7,565 nt of DNA from Actinomycetes bacterium (GTDB lineage: Bacteria > Actinomycetota > Acidimicrobiia > Acidimicrobiales > UBA8190), in assembly GCA_021779775.1 (NCBI GenBank), contig JAJYAB010000081.1:1-7565 (forward strand), written 5' to 3'. Positions within the stretch are counted from its first letter, which is position 1. Each line of letters begins with the position of its first letter. This document shows, piece by piece, positions 1 to 6,040 of this stretch. Position numbers and translations under genes: made by a program. Below the pieces are notes generated by a model that saw only the letters and a program-made list of their open reading frames with translations, made no database searches and was not told where the DNA came from.

Positions 1-271
1 CGACCAGCAGGTCGGTTCCCCGGGGGAGGCGCGCCGCCACGCCGGAAGCTACGGCAGGATCTCCGACTACCACGACCTCGGGACGCCATTCGCAAGCCTG
101 GGCGACCAACAGGTCCACCGATCGGTTGGCAGCGAGCGCCACCACCCGGAAGCGGCCCGGCTCGCTGCGCACGACCTCGATGGCCTGCGTGCCGATCGAG
201 CCGGTCGAGCCGACCAGGCTGACGGTCACCGGACCAGTCGACGCGCCCACGTCCTTGCGAGCCGCCGTCAC
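1..271 (-). CDS. dxr: 1-deoxy-D-xylulose 5-phosphate reductoisomerase, N-terminal part (cut by window edge)
   Basis: DXR (IspC) converts 1-deoxy-D-xylulose 5-phosphate to 2-C-methyl-D-erythritol 4-phosphate using NADPH, the first committed step of the cytosolic MEP pathway to isoprenoids. Only the first 90 codons are present. After a short hydrophilic lead comes the beta strand VTVSLV (residues 15-20) and the dinucleotide-binding turn GSTGSIG (21-27), then TQAIEVV and the strand FRVVALAANRS (41-51), the typical DXR order of Rossmann glycine loop and second strand ending in AAN. The start chosen is the GTG whose first bases overlap the cdsA stop (GTGA, 4 bases shared), which suggests translational coupling. 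No good Shine-Dalgarno site precedes it, and GTG at codons 8 or 15 is a less likely alternative. The family is about 380-400 residues, so about three quarters lies beyond the left edge. The family call is firm; the catalytic residues are outside the window. Confidence 0.93.
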   Translation of the reverse strand, partial: MTAARKDVGASTGPVTVSLVGSTGSIGTQAIEVVRSEPGRFRVVALAANRSVDLLVAQACEWRPEVVVVGDPAVASGVAARLPRGTDLLV

Positions 272-1950
272 CCGAGGTGGAATGCCCGGACGAGGTAGTA
301 CGTGGCGGGCAGCACGAACAGCATGGCGTCGAACCGGTCGAGCACTCCGCCGTGGCCCGGCAGCAACGAGCCCATGTCCTTGATGCCGAGGTCGCGCTTC
401 ACCATCGACTCGCAGAGGTCGCCCATCGGGCCGACGACAGCGACCACGAGGCCCAGCACAGCCGCTTTCCCGGGTGTCCATGGGTGGATCGAACCGGTGA
501 CGACGACCGACAGCACCGTGCCGAGCACCGCACCTCCCACGAGACCCTCCCAGGTCTTGTTGGGGCTGATTCGGGCGGCGAGCGGATGACGCCCGGCCCA
601 CCTTCCGACCGCCAGCGCGCCGACGTCGTTGCCTACCACCGCCACCAGGGCACCGATGAGGAAGGCGATGCCGTGGCGGTGCGGGAAGAGGCTCGGCGCG
701 AGGAGCAGCGCGGCAAACGATCCGAGCACGCCGACCCAGGCGAAGCCGAACACCGTGGCGGTGATCCCCTCCACCGGGGAACCGGGCTCGACCCCGGCCA
801 GGAACCACACCGCAGCGGTGACCACCACGAGGGCGAGCACGAGCGGGAGGGCCGCGACCCCCTTGGCATATGCGGCCGCCAGCAGGCAGACGATGCCGAC
901 CAGCCCGACCAGGACCGCCGGGCGACGACCCGAGCGGCGCAACGCGGCATACGCCTCTGCCGCCGCCAGCACGATGACGATCGTCACCAGCACCAGGCTG
1001 GCCACCGTTCCGGCAGCGAAGCATACGAGGGCCACCACGGCAGCGACGACGCCGGTGAAGATGGCGACCGGCATGTCACGTCCAGGCGGCCGCCGGCTGT
1101 GCGGCGGCGCCGGCGACCAGGCGTCAGGCTCCGGATCTGCTCCCCGGCGGGCGGCGCGACGACGCCCTCGCTCCCCCGGTACCGCACGTGGCCCGGATGT
1201 CACGTCGGATGAGCCGATCGACCAGGGTCGTCGAGCTGACGGCGCACCTGACCACATGGCGGTAGCCGACTCGCTCCCCGGTGCGGCAACCCGTTCATCT
1301 CCTGCCGGAGCGGTTGCCACGTCCGGCACTACCGGATCCGGCGCTACCACACCGGACCAGGCCGCCGCGGCGCCGGCCTCTGGCCTGCCGAGCTCTAGCA
1401 GGTCGGGCTCTGGCCCGCCGGACCCTGACAGGTCGGGCTCTAGCAGGTCGGGCTCTGGCCCGCCGGACCCTGACAGGTCGGGCTCTGACAGGTCGGGCTC
1501 TCGCCCGCCGAGCTCTAGCAGGTCGGGCTCTGGCCCGCCGAACTCCCAAGGCTGGCGATCCTCCAAGGGCGTGTCGTCGATGGCGCCCACCCGCGTATGC
1601 TCGTCGGCCAGCAACGATGGGTCGAACGAGCTGTCGGCCCACTCGTGCGGATGCTCACGCCAGGCCGGGCCGCTGTCTCCGGGAGCCGCCCACGGATTGT
1701 CCTCTTCGTCGCCGGTCCTTCGGTCGAGGACCGCCGGCACCTGGCCAGTCGGGGGATCCGTCCAATGGGGCAACTCCGGAGCCGCGCCCTCGGGTGCCGT
1801 GGAAGGCATGAAGTCCTCCCCGCCATGCAGCGCCTCCCCGCCATGCAGCGCTGCCTTCCCCGCCAGCTCCGCCCCGACAATCCTGACCCGTTCCGCGGCA
1901 GGCCGGTCGCGGTGGTCTGCCGGGCTCTGGGCCTCGCCGTGCTCGTCCAC
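268..1950 (-). CDS. cdsA: Phosphatidate cytidylyltransferase (CDP-diacylglycerol synthase) with long N-terminal extension
   Basis: CdsA makes CDP-diacylglycerol from CTP and phosphatidic acid, the branch point of phospholipid synthesis in the cytoplasmic membrane. Numbered from the GTG start used here (560 residues), residues about 292-560 form the membrane domain with roughly eight hydrophobic segments. The motif SPNKTWEG is at 462-469. The family signature spans 515-541: S-x-x-K-R, K-D, PGHGG, then D-R-F-D, which supplies the metal- and CTP-site residues. The usual length is 260-300 residues. Here about 290 extra hydrophilic residues precede it, rich in Pro, Glu, Asp and Gly with scattered Trp and a repeat block at about 138-188. 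Three starts are possible. ATG at 1989 overlaps the frr stop (TGATG). GTG at 1950 follows AGGAGG by four bases. ATG at 1809 follows GGGAGG by five. I prefer 1950 because the codons before it (CGA, AGT, GTA) look non-coding while those after it look coding. The gene overlaps dxr by 4 bases. Function is firm; the start is uncertain. Confidence 0.93.
   Translation of the reverse strand: MDEHGEAQSPADHRDRPAAERVRIVGAELAGKAALHGGEALHGGEDFMPSTAPEGAAPELPHWTDPPTGQVPAVLDRRTGDEEDNPWAAPGDSGPAWREHPHEWADSSFDPSLLADEHTRVGAIDDTPLEDRQPWEFGGPEPDLLELGGREPDLSEPDLSGSGGPEPDLLEPDLSGSGGPEPDLLELGRPEAGAAAAWSGVVAPDPVVPDVATAPAGDERVAAPGSESATAMWSGAPSARRPWSIGSSDVTSGPRAVPGERGRRRAARRGADPEPDAWSPAPPHSRRPPGRDMPVAIFTGVVAAVVALVCFAAGTVASLVLVTIVIVLAAAEAYAALRRSGRRPAVLVGLVGIVCLLAAAYAKGVAALPLVLALVVVTAAVWFLAGVEPGSPVEGITATVFGFAWVGVLGSFAALLLAPSLFPHRHGIAFLIGALVAVVGNDVGALAVGRWAGRHPLAARISPNKTWEGLVGGAVLGTVLSVVVTGSIHPWTPGKAAVLGLVVAVVGPMGDLCESMVKRDLGIKDMGSLLPGHGGVLDRFDAMLFVLPATYYLVRAFHLG
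1387..1540. repeat. 15/45-bp in-frame repeat array inside cdsA
   Basis: The 12-mer CAGGTCGGGCTC (plus strand) occurs exactly six times, starting at 1399, 1429, 1444, 1474, 1489 and 1519, so the spacing alternates 30 and 15. This gives a higher-order period of 45 bases. The first two 45-base units (1399-1443, 1444-1488) differ only in their last bases, and the third is more diverged. A 34-base segment at 1387-1420 recurs exactly at 1507-1540. All periods are multiples of three, so the cdsA frame is kept. The block encodes about 50 residues of EPDLL and EPDLS units joined by GSGGP or ELGG linkers. The Leu codon CTA and the Ser codon TCA recur in the copies and are out of keeping with the GC-rich codon use nearby, which points to recent duplication rather than selection codon by codon. 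Confidence 0.95.
1815..1850. repeat. Exact 18-bp tandem duplication in the cdsA 5' region
   Basis: The 18-mer CCTCCCCGCCATGCAGCG is present twice back to back (1815-1832 and 1833-1850). Read on the minus strand it encodes ALHGGE twice, in frame with cdsA. Each copy carries a GGGGAGG stretch on the minus strand. The copy nearer the membrane-domain end sits just before the internal ATG at 1809, so the duplication also duplicates a Shine-Dalgarno-like site. This bears on the choice of cdsA start. Confidence 0.9.
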
Positions 1951-1988
1951 GTGCCCTCCTCGCCGACTTCGTACCCCAGTCGACCGCA

Positions 1989-2561
1989 TCAGATGTCGAG
2001 GAGCTCCTGCTCCTTATGGGCCAACAGCTTGTCGACGACTGCCACCATGTCGTGGGTCAGCTTGTCCAGCTCCTTCTCCACCCGGTCGACCTCGTCCGAC
2101 GAAAGATCCCCGTCTCTTTCGAAGGCGTCGAGCTCGTGGCGTGATGCCCGGCGCAGGTTACGGATGGCCACACGACCTTCTTCTGCCTTCTGCCGGACGA
2201 CCCTGACCAGGTCGCGTCGACGCTCTTCGGTCAACGGTGGGAAGGTCAGTCGGATGACGGTGCCGTCGTTCGACGGCGTGATCCCCAGGTCCGACGTCTG
2301 GATGGCCTTCTCGATGCTGGTGAGCGTCGACCGGTCGTACGGGGAGATCACCAAGAGGCGGGCCTCGGGCACGCTCAGCCCGGCGATCGTCCGAAGCTCC
2401 ACCTCGGAACCGTACACGTCGACCCGCAGGTGCTCGACCAGACCTGCGGTCGCCCGCCCGCCACGGACAGCACCGAAGTCGCCCCGCGTATGGGCGATCG
2501 CCTTGTCCATCTTCTCACGGGCATCGGCCAATACCACGCCGGTGAGCTCCTCGTCCATCAT
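1989..2561 (-). CDS. frr: Ribosome recycling factor
   Basis: RRF acts with EF-G after release-factor action to split the post-termination 70S ribosome. The 190-residue product matches the usual length of about 185. Residues 9-35 form the first long helix of domain I (AREKMDKAIAHTR, then RGGRA). Residues about 36-109 form domain II, with GLSVPEARLLVISPYD and SDLGITPSNDG. Residues 110-190 return to the three-helix bundle, with the conserved basic run EERRRDLVRVVRQKAEEGR followed by RNLRR, which contacts the large subunit. The start is ATGATG overlapping the pyrH stop: ATG at 2561 shares ATGA with pyrH, and ATG at 2558 is equally possible and one residue shorter. Neither has a clear Shine-Dalgarno site, so translation is probably coupled to pyrH. 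In many bacteria uppS sits between frr and cdsA; it is absent here. Confidence 0.96.
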   Translation of the reverse strand: MMDEELTGVVLADAREKMDKAIAHTRGDFGAVRGGRATAGLVEHLRVDVYGSEVELRTIAGLSVPEARLLVISPYDRSTLTSIEKAIQTSDLGITPSNDGTVIRLTFPPLTEERRRDLVRVVRQKAEEGRVAIRNLRRASRHELDAFERDGDLSSDEVDRVEKELDKLTHDMVAVVDKLLAHKEQELLDI

Positions 2562-3304
2562 TGGATAAGCGTACCGATCTGCTCGCCGGCAAGCGCACGG
2601 CGCAGGTGGCCCGCTGCCATCAGATCGAACACCAGGATCGGCAGGCAGTTGTCCTTGCAGAAGGTGATGGCGGTCAGGTCCATGACACGGAGGTCCCGGC
2701 TGACGACATCCATGAAGCTCAGAGCCTCGTAGCGCTCGGCTGACGGGTCCAGCATCGGATCGGAGCTGTAGACCCCGTCGACACCCGAGTGGGTTCCCTT
2801 CAGCAGCAGCGATGCCTCGATCTCGGCGGCCCGGAGGGCAGCGGAGGTGTCGGTGGTGAAATAGGGGTTCCCCATCCCTGCAGCGAAGATCACCACGCGA
2901 CCCTTCTCGAGATGGCGTATGGCTCGGCGGCGGATGTACGGCTCGGCCACCTCTGCCATGTGGACAGCCGACAACACCCGTGTGGGTTGACCGTGACGCT
3001 CGATCGCATCCTGCAGCGCCAGGGCGTTGATAACCGTCGCCAGCATGCCCATGGTGTCCGACGTCGCCCGGTCGATCCCCTGACCCTCGCCCGTGGTGCC
3101 CCGCCAGATGTTGCCGCCGCCCACCATGATGGCCAGCTCCAGGTCGAGGTCGACTCGCGCCGAGGCAAGCTCGCCGGCCAGGCCCTCCACCATCGCCGCG
3201 TCGATCGTCTCGTCGGACGCAGAGGAGGCCAAGGCCTCCCCGGACATCTTCAGCACGAGCCTGCGGCGGCTCGCTCGCGGTGGGCTCCCCTCCACGGCGC
3301 TCAT
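2558..3304 (-). CDS. pyrH: Uridylate kinase (UMP kinase)
   Basis: PyrH phosphorylates UMP to UDP with ATP, the step feeding UTP and CTP synthesis. Bacterial UMP kinases are hexamers of the amino-acid-kinase fold and are normally activated by GTP and inhibited by UTP. The 248-residue product shows the full set of motifs: KMSGEAL at 19-25 (phosphate loop), VGGGNIWRG at 61-69, DRATSDTMGMLATVIN at 78-93 (UMP site), GNPYFTTDTSAALRA at 135-149, and KGTHSGVDGVYSSDP at 159-173 (nucleotide site). I used ATG at 3304 because the family homology begins there and GGGCGGGG lies just upstream. The frame is open further back into tsf, but that part has no kinase character. It is 13 bases after tsf and overlaps frr by 4, consistent with one operon. 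Product CTP is used by the neighbouring cdsA. Confidence 0.96.
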   Translation of the reverse strand: MSAVEGSPPRASRRRLVLKMSGEALASSASDETIDAAMVEGLAGELASARVDLDLELAIMVGGGNIWRGTTGEGQGIDRATSDTMGMLATVINALALQDAIERHGQPTRVLSAVHMAEVAEPYIRRRAIRHLEKGRVVIFAAGMGNPYFTTDTSAALRAAEIEASLLLKGTHSGVDGVYSSDPMLDPSAERYEALSFMDVVSRDLRVMDLTAITFCKDNCLPILVFDLMAAGHLRRALAGEQIGTLIQ

Positions 3305-3317
3305 CTGCCCCGCCCAC

Positions 3318-4112
3318 TCAGCCGCCGACGACGACCTGGGCGAACCGGACCACCTCGGCGTCGCCCAGCAGGTCGGCGATACTGCGCTTGTCGTCCTTGG
3401 CATACGGTTGCTCGAGCAGCACCCGCTCCTTGAACCAACCGGTCATCCGACCATCGACGACCTTGGCGAGCGCAGCCTCGGGCTTGCCCTCGTTGCGCGA
3501 CATGGCTTCTACGGTCGCCCGCTCGGCCGCCACCGCGTCGCCAGGAACATCCTCACGGCGTAGATAGGCCGGGCGGGCGAACGCGATGTGGACGGCGATG
3601 TCGTGCGCCAGGGACTCGGTCCCGTGCTTCAGCTCCACCAGCACCGCATTGACACCCCGCTCGGCCTGCACGTGCAGGTAGGTGCCGACCACCGAGCCCT
3701 CCCCGATGGCGAAGCGGACAACCCGGCCAAGCGCGATGTTCTCCTTCAACGTCGTCTTCAGATCGTCGATGGCATCCTGACGCTCCACCGCGGCCGCTTC
3801 GCCCTTGGCTGCCACCAGCTGGGCCAGCTCGTCGACCAGGCTGACGAACGCATCCGCCTTGGCGACGAAGTCGGTCTCGCAGCGCAGCTCGACGATGGCC
3901 GCGTCGACGTCACTGACGGCCAGGGCCACCGCACCCTGCGAGGCCACGCGATCGGCGCGGCGGGCCGCTCCGGCCAGGCCCTGCTCGCGCAGCCAGGTCC
4001 TCGACCGTTCGAAGTCGCCATTGTGTTGCTCCAGCGCTCGCTTGCAGTCCAGCATGCCGGCACCGGTCGTCTGCCGGAGCGCTTGGACTTCCTTCGCCGT
4101 GGCTCGGTACAT
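3318..4112 (-). CDS. tsf: Elongation factor Ts
   Basis: EF-Ts is the guanine nucleotide exchange factor that reloads EF-Tu with GTP in the cytoplasm. The 264-residue product starts with the UBA-like domain carrying signature 1 (LRQTTGAGMLDCKRAL, residues 12-27), a typical MLDCKRAL helix. Signature 2 (ELRCETDFVAK, about 75-85) holds the TDFV loop that inserts into EF-Tu; it has Arg where Asn is common. The dimerisation/core domain continues to the C-terminus, with the conserved phrase ALAKVVDGRM followed by WFKE near 215-229 and LLEQPYAKD near 232-240. The length is normal for the shorter actinobacterial forms. The ATG at 4112 lies three bases after the rpsB stop and follows GGGGAGG at good spacing; this site sits inside the last codons of rpsB. 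The gene is part of the rpsB operon. Confidence 0.97.
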   Translation of the reverse strand: MYRATAKEVQALRQTTGAGMLDCKRALEQHNGDFERSRTWLREQGLAGAARRADRVASQGAVALAVSDVDAAIVELRCETDFVAKADAFVSLVDELAQLVAAKGEAAAVERQDAIDDLKTTLKENIALGRVVRFAIGEGSVVGTYLHVQAERGVNAVLVELKHGTESLAHDIAVHIAFARPAYLRREDVPGDAVAAERATVEAMSRNEGKPEAALAKVVDGRMTGWFKERVLLEQPYAKDDKRSIADLLGDAEVVRFAQVVVGG

Positions 4113-4115
4113 CGA

Positions 4116-5024
4116 TCAGGCCTCCCCGGCCGCAGGCGGGGCGGTCGCCGCAGGCGGGGCGGTCGCCGCAGGCGGGGCGGTCGCCGCAGCAGCAGCAGAC
4201 GACAGCGGGGCCGCCCCGGCGAGCGTCTCCTCGGGCTCCAGGCCGGGTGCTGGGTCGGGCGCTGGGTTCGTCCCGCGGGCGGGGGTGGGATGGGCAGGCC
4301 TGGACGGGGCGACGGGACGAGCCGCCACAGGACGGTTGGCCGCCACGAAGCGACCCTCGACGACCGCTTCCGCCAGCACTCGGCACATGAGGGCGCCAGA
4401 TCGGATGGCGTCGTCGTTCCCGGGGATCACATGGGTGATCACGTCTGGGTCGCAGTTCGTGTCGACGACGGCCACGATGGGAAGATGCAGCTTATTCGCC
4501 TCGGTGACGGCGATGTGCTCCTTCTTCGTATCGATGACGAAGATGGCGTCCGGCAGCCGGTCCAGGCCCCGGATCCCGCCCAGGTTGCGCCGAAGCTTGT
4601 CGAGCTCGCGGCGGTGGCGGAGCGCCTCCTTCTTCGGCATGGCCTCGAAGTCCCCGGCTTTCTCCATGGCTTCGTACTCGCGCAGCTTGCCGACACGGGC
4701 CGAGATGGTGCTGAAGTTGGTCAGCATGCCGCCCAGCCAGCGCTCGTTGATGTATGGCATGCCGCAGGCATCGGCATACGTGGCAATCGGCCCCTGGGTC
4801 TGCTTCTTCGTCCCGACGAACAACAGGATCCCTCCCTTGCCCACCAGGTCGCGCACGTACCCGTATGACTCCTCCAGTCCCGACAGGGTCTTCTTCAGGT
4901 CGATGATGTAGATGCCGTTGCGCTCGCCCAGGATGAAGCGGCGCATCTTCGGGTTCCACCGGCGGGTCTGATGACCGAAGTGCATGCCGGCCTCCAACAG
5001 CTGCCGCGTCGTAACGACGGCCAT
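4116..5024 (-). CDS. rpsB: 30S ribosomal protein S2 with Ala/Pro-rich C-terminal tail
   Basis: S2 binds the 30S subunit at the head-body junction late in assembly and is needed for S1 binding and initiation. The core (residues 1-228) has signature 1 (RQLLEAGMHFGHQTRRWNPKM, 7-27), then GTKKQ at 71-75, NERWLGGMLTNF at 93-104, signature 2 (from PDAIFVIDTKKEH, 158-170), and DTNCDPD with IPGNDDAIRS at 188-209. Residues 229-302 are a low-complexity tail of Pro, Ala and Arg, then Glu, ending in three ATAPPA repeats; S2 is usually about 230-260 residues without this. ATG at 5024 follows GGGAG by about seven bases. It is the first gene of the operon rpsB-tsf-pyrH-frr-cdsA-dxr, preceded by a palindrome-rich leader. 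In E. coli S2 represses its own operon, so autoregulation here is plausible but unproven. Confidence 0.97.
   Translation of the reverse strand: MAVVTTRQLLEAGMHFGHQTRRWNPKMRRFILGERNGIYIIDLKKTLSGLEESYGYVRDLVGKGGILLFVGTKKQTQGPIATYADACGMPYINERWLGGMLTNFSTISARVGKLREYEAMEKAGDFEAMPKKEALRHRRELDKLRRNLGGIRGLDRLPDAIFVIDTKKEHIAVTEANKLHLPIVAVVDTNCDPDVITHVIPGNDDAIRSGALMCRVLAEAVVEGRFVAANRPVAARPVAPSRPAHPTPARGTNPAPDPAPGLEPEETLAGAAPLSSAAAAATAPPAATAPPAATAPPAAGEA
4131..4184. repeat. Exact 18-bp x3 tandem repeat in the end of rpsB
   Basis: The 18-mer CGCAGGCGGGGCGGTCGC (plus strand) is repeated three times without mismatch at 4131-4148, 4149-4166 and 4167-4184, followed by a short CAG run (4185-4197). In the rpsB frame it encodes ATAPPA three times, then a run of alanines. 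The unit length keeps the frame, and the perfect identity suggests recent slippage expansion. Copy number may vary between strains. Confidence 0.95.
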
Positions 5025-5133
5025 GATCGCTCTCCCATCGGTTGTGCTTCCCCGACGCTGCGCCTCGTACGAGGCGACCGTGGACGCGTCCGGGTGCTTC
5101 GGCGTGTGGTGGCTGCCCGCCGATCGGCAGGCA
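5025..5133 (-). promoter_or_regulatory. Palindrome-rich 5' leader of rpsB, candidate regulatory RNA
   Basis: The probable untranslated leader of rpsB contains three palindromes in a row. The first (5114-5133) is a 20-base inverted repeat with a perfect GCCGATCGGC centre and one internal mismatch. The second is the perfect 10-mer GGACGCGTCC at 5082-5091. The third is the perfect 16-mer CGCCTCGTACGAGGCG at 5061-5076. The Shine-Dalgarno site GGGAG follows at about 5032-5036 and is not visibly paired with any of them. Leaders of ribosomal protein operons are often bound by their own product, S2 in this position. I cannot match this one to a specific known S2-leader family, so the regulatory role is inference. 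Confidence 0.4.
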
Positions 5134-5140
5134 CTTCCCT

Positions 5141-5146
5141 ATCCTA
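5141..5146 (-). promoter_or_regulatory. Candidate -10 element for the rpsB operon
   Basis: The minus strand reads TAGGAT, matching the actinobacterial housekeeping -10 pattern TANNNT, in the only long gap before the rpsB operon. A start point about seven bases downstream (near 5134) would place the first leader palindrome almost at the 5' end of the RNA and give a leader of about 110 bases. No recognisable -35 hexamer lies 16-18 bases upstream, where the DNA is a CCGCCCGGGCGG palindrome (5162-5173). This is a weak, position-supported call. Confidence 0.4.
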
Positions 5147-5207
5147 GCGGACAGCGGCGCACCGCCCGGGCGGCCCAGAGCCTGCGGACGCAGCCGCCAG
5201 GCCCCCG

Positions 5208-6032
5208 TCAACCGGTCTTGGCCGCCGTCGCGCGCTTTCCTTGGGACCCTGCTGCCAACTCCTCACGGCTCGACCCGAGCTTCGACCGCAGCTGCAGGAC
5301 TGCTTTGGTGTGGATCTCACAGATCCTGCTCTCCGTCACCCCGAGGATCTCGCCGATCTCTGCGAGCGTCAACCCCTCGTAGTAGTACAGCGACAGCACC
5401 GTCCGCTCGCGGTCGCCGAGCCGGGTGATCGCCTGCAGCAGCAGCTCCTTAAGCTCCTTGTCCTCGAATTTCGCCCCAGGTCCGGCGCCGACGTCGGCGA
5501 TGGTGTCGCCAAGGGTGGTGCGATCCGATCGCTCCCCACCGGAGGAGAAGACCTCGTCCAGTGCTGCCACCCCGACGAACGACACTTGCCGCAAGATGTC
5601 CTGCAGGTCACCTTCCGTAATGCCGATCTCCACTGCCACTTCCGTATCGGTGGGGGAGCGGTGAAGACCAGCCTCCAACGTGCTGTACGCCTGCTCGACT
5701 GCACGAGCTTTGGCACGTACCGACCGGGGAACCCAGTCGATGGCCCGGAGCTCGTCGATGATCGCACCTCTGATCCGCGGGATCGCGTAGGTCTCGAACT
5801 TCACCGCCCGTTCCGGGTCGAACCGGTCGATGGCATCGATCAGCCCGATAATCCCGTAGCTGACCAAGTCGGCGCTGTCGACGTGCTGGGGCATCCCCAC
5901 CGCCACCCTGGCGGCGACATATTTCACGAGCGGCGAGTACAGGACGATGAGCTGGTCCCGCAGGGCGCGCCCGCCCCGTTCCTTGTACTCCGCCCAGAGC
6001 TGGGCTGTCGCGCGGTCAGGTTCTGATGCCAA
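5208..6032 (-). CDS. whiG: RNA polymerase sigma factor of the FliA/WhiG (sigma-28) family
   Basis: This is an alternative sigma factor directing RNA polymerase to a dedicated promoter set: flagellar and chemotaxis genes for FliA, sporulation genes for WhiG. The 274 residues hold region 2 at about 25-98 (LYSPLVKYVAARV, then DLVSYGIIGLIDAIDRFDPER, KFETYAIPRIRGAIIDELR), region 3 at about 105-165 (VPRSVRAKARAVEQAYSTLE) and region 4 at about 200-253 (LGDRERTVLSLYYYEGLTLAEIG, then the helix-turn-helix GVTESRICEIHTKAVLQLR). The strong match to WhiG, with xerC upstream and rpsB downstream, favours that name, but the regulon cannot be read from this window. The start is TTG at 6032: AGGGGG lies four bases before it and overlaps the xerC stop, and no ATG or GTG occurs before region 2 in this frame. 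Only eight bases separate it from xerC, so the two are probably co-transcribed. No clear terminator follows. Confidence 0.92.
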   Translation of the reverse strand: MASEPDRATAQLWAEYKERGGRALRDQLIVLYSPLVKYVAARVAVGMPQHVDSADLVSYGIIGLIDAIDRFDPERAVKFETYAIPRIRGAIIDELRAIDWVPRSVRAKARAVEQAYSTLEAGLHRSPTDTEVAVEIGITEGDLQDILRQVSFVGVAALDEVFSSGGERSDRTTLGDTIADVGAGPGAKFEDKELKELLLQAITRLGDRERTVLSLYYYEGLTLAEIGEILGVTESRICEIHTKAVLQLRSKLGSSREELAAGSQGKRATAAKTG

Positions 6033-6040
6033 CGTTCCCC

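Noticed and set aside
1387..1540. Regularly spaced direct repeats resembling a small CRISPR array
   Set aside because: The repeat core is only 12 bases, the intervals alternate between 3 and 18 bases and are themselves repeated, and the whole array is in frame within cdsA. No cas genes are present.
629..2206. Long plus-strand open frame (about 525 codons) opposite cdsA, and similar ones at 277-1212 and 3588-4868
   Set aside because: These are antisense to well-recognised genes (cdsA, tsf, rpsB), have composition typical of GC-rich shadow frames (runs of Arg, Ser, Pro, Ala) and show no family motif.
1989..3317. A 442-codon frame that would fuse an N-terminal extension to ribosome recycling factor
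   Set aside because: The upstream 250 residues overlap pyrH in another frame and look like Arg/Gly-rich shadow sequence. RRF homology and normal length begin at 2561.
3318..3403. An upstream start for pyrH giving 281 residues
   Set aside because: The extra 33 codons lie inside tsf in another frame and lack kinase similarity. The ATG at 3304 fits the usual family length and has GGGCGGGG before it.
5162..5193. Hairpins (CCGCCCGGGCGG at 5162-5173, CTGCG/CGCAG at 5182-5193) as a terminator after the sigma gene
   Set aside because: The stems are short and neither is followed by a run of U in the transcript, so an intrinsic terminator is not supported; read-through into rpsB is possible.
5207..5211. 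TTGAC on the minus strand as a -35 element for rpsB
   Set aside because: It overlaps the sigma factor stop codon and is about 60 bases from the TAGGAT -10. No TANNNT hexamer lies 16-18 bases downstream of it.
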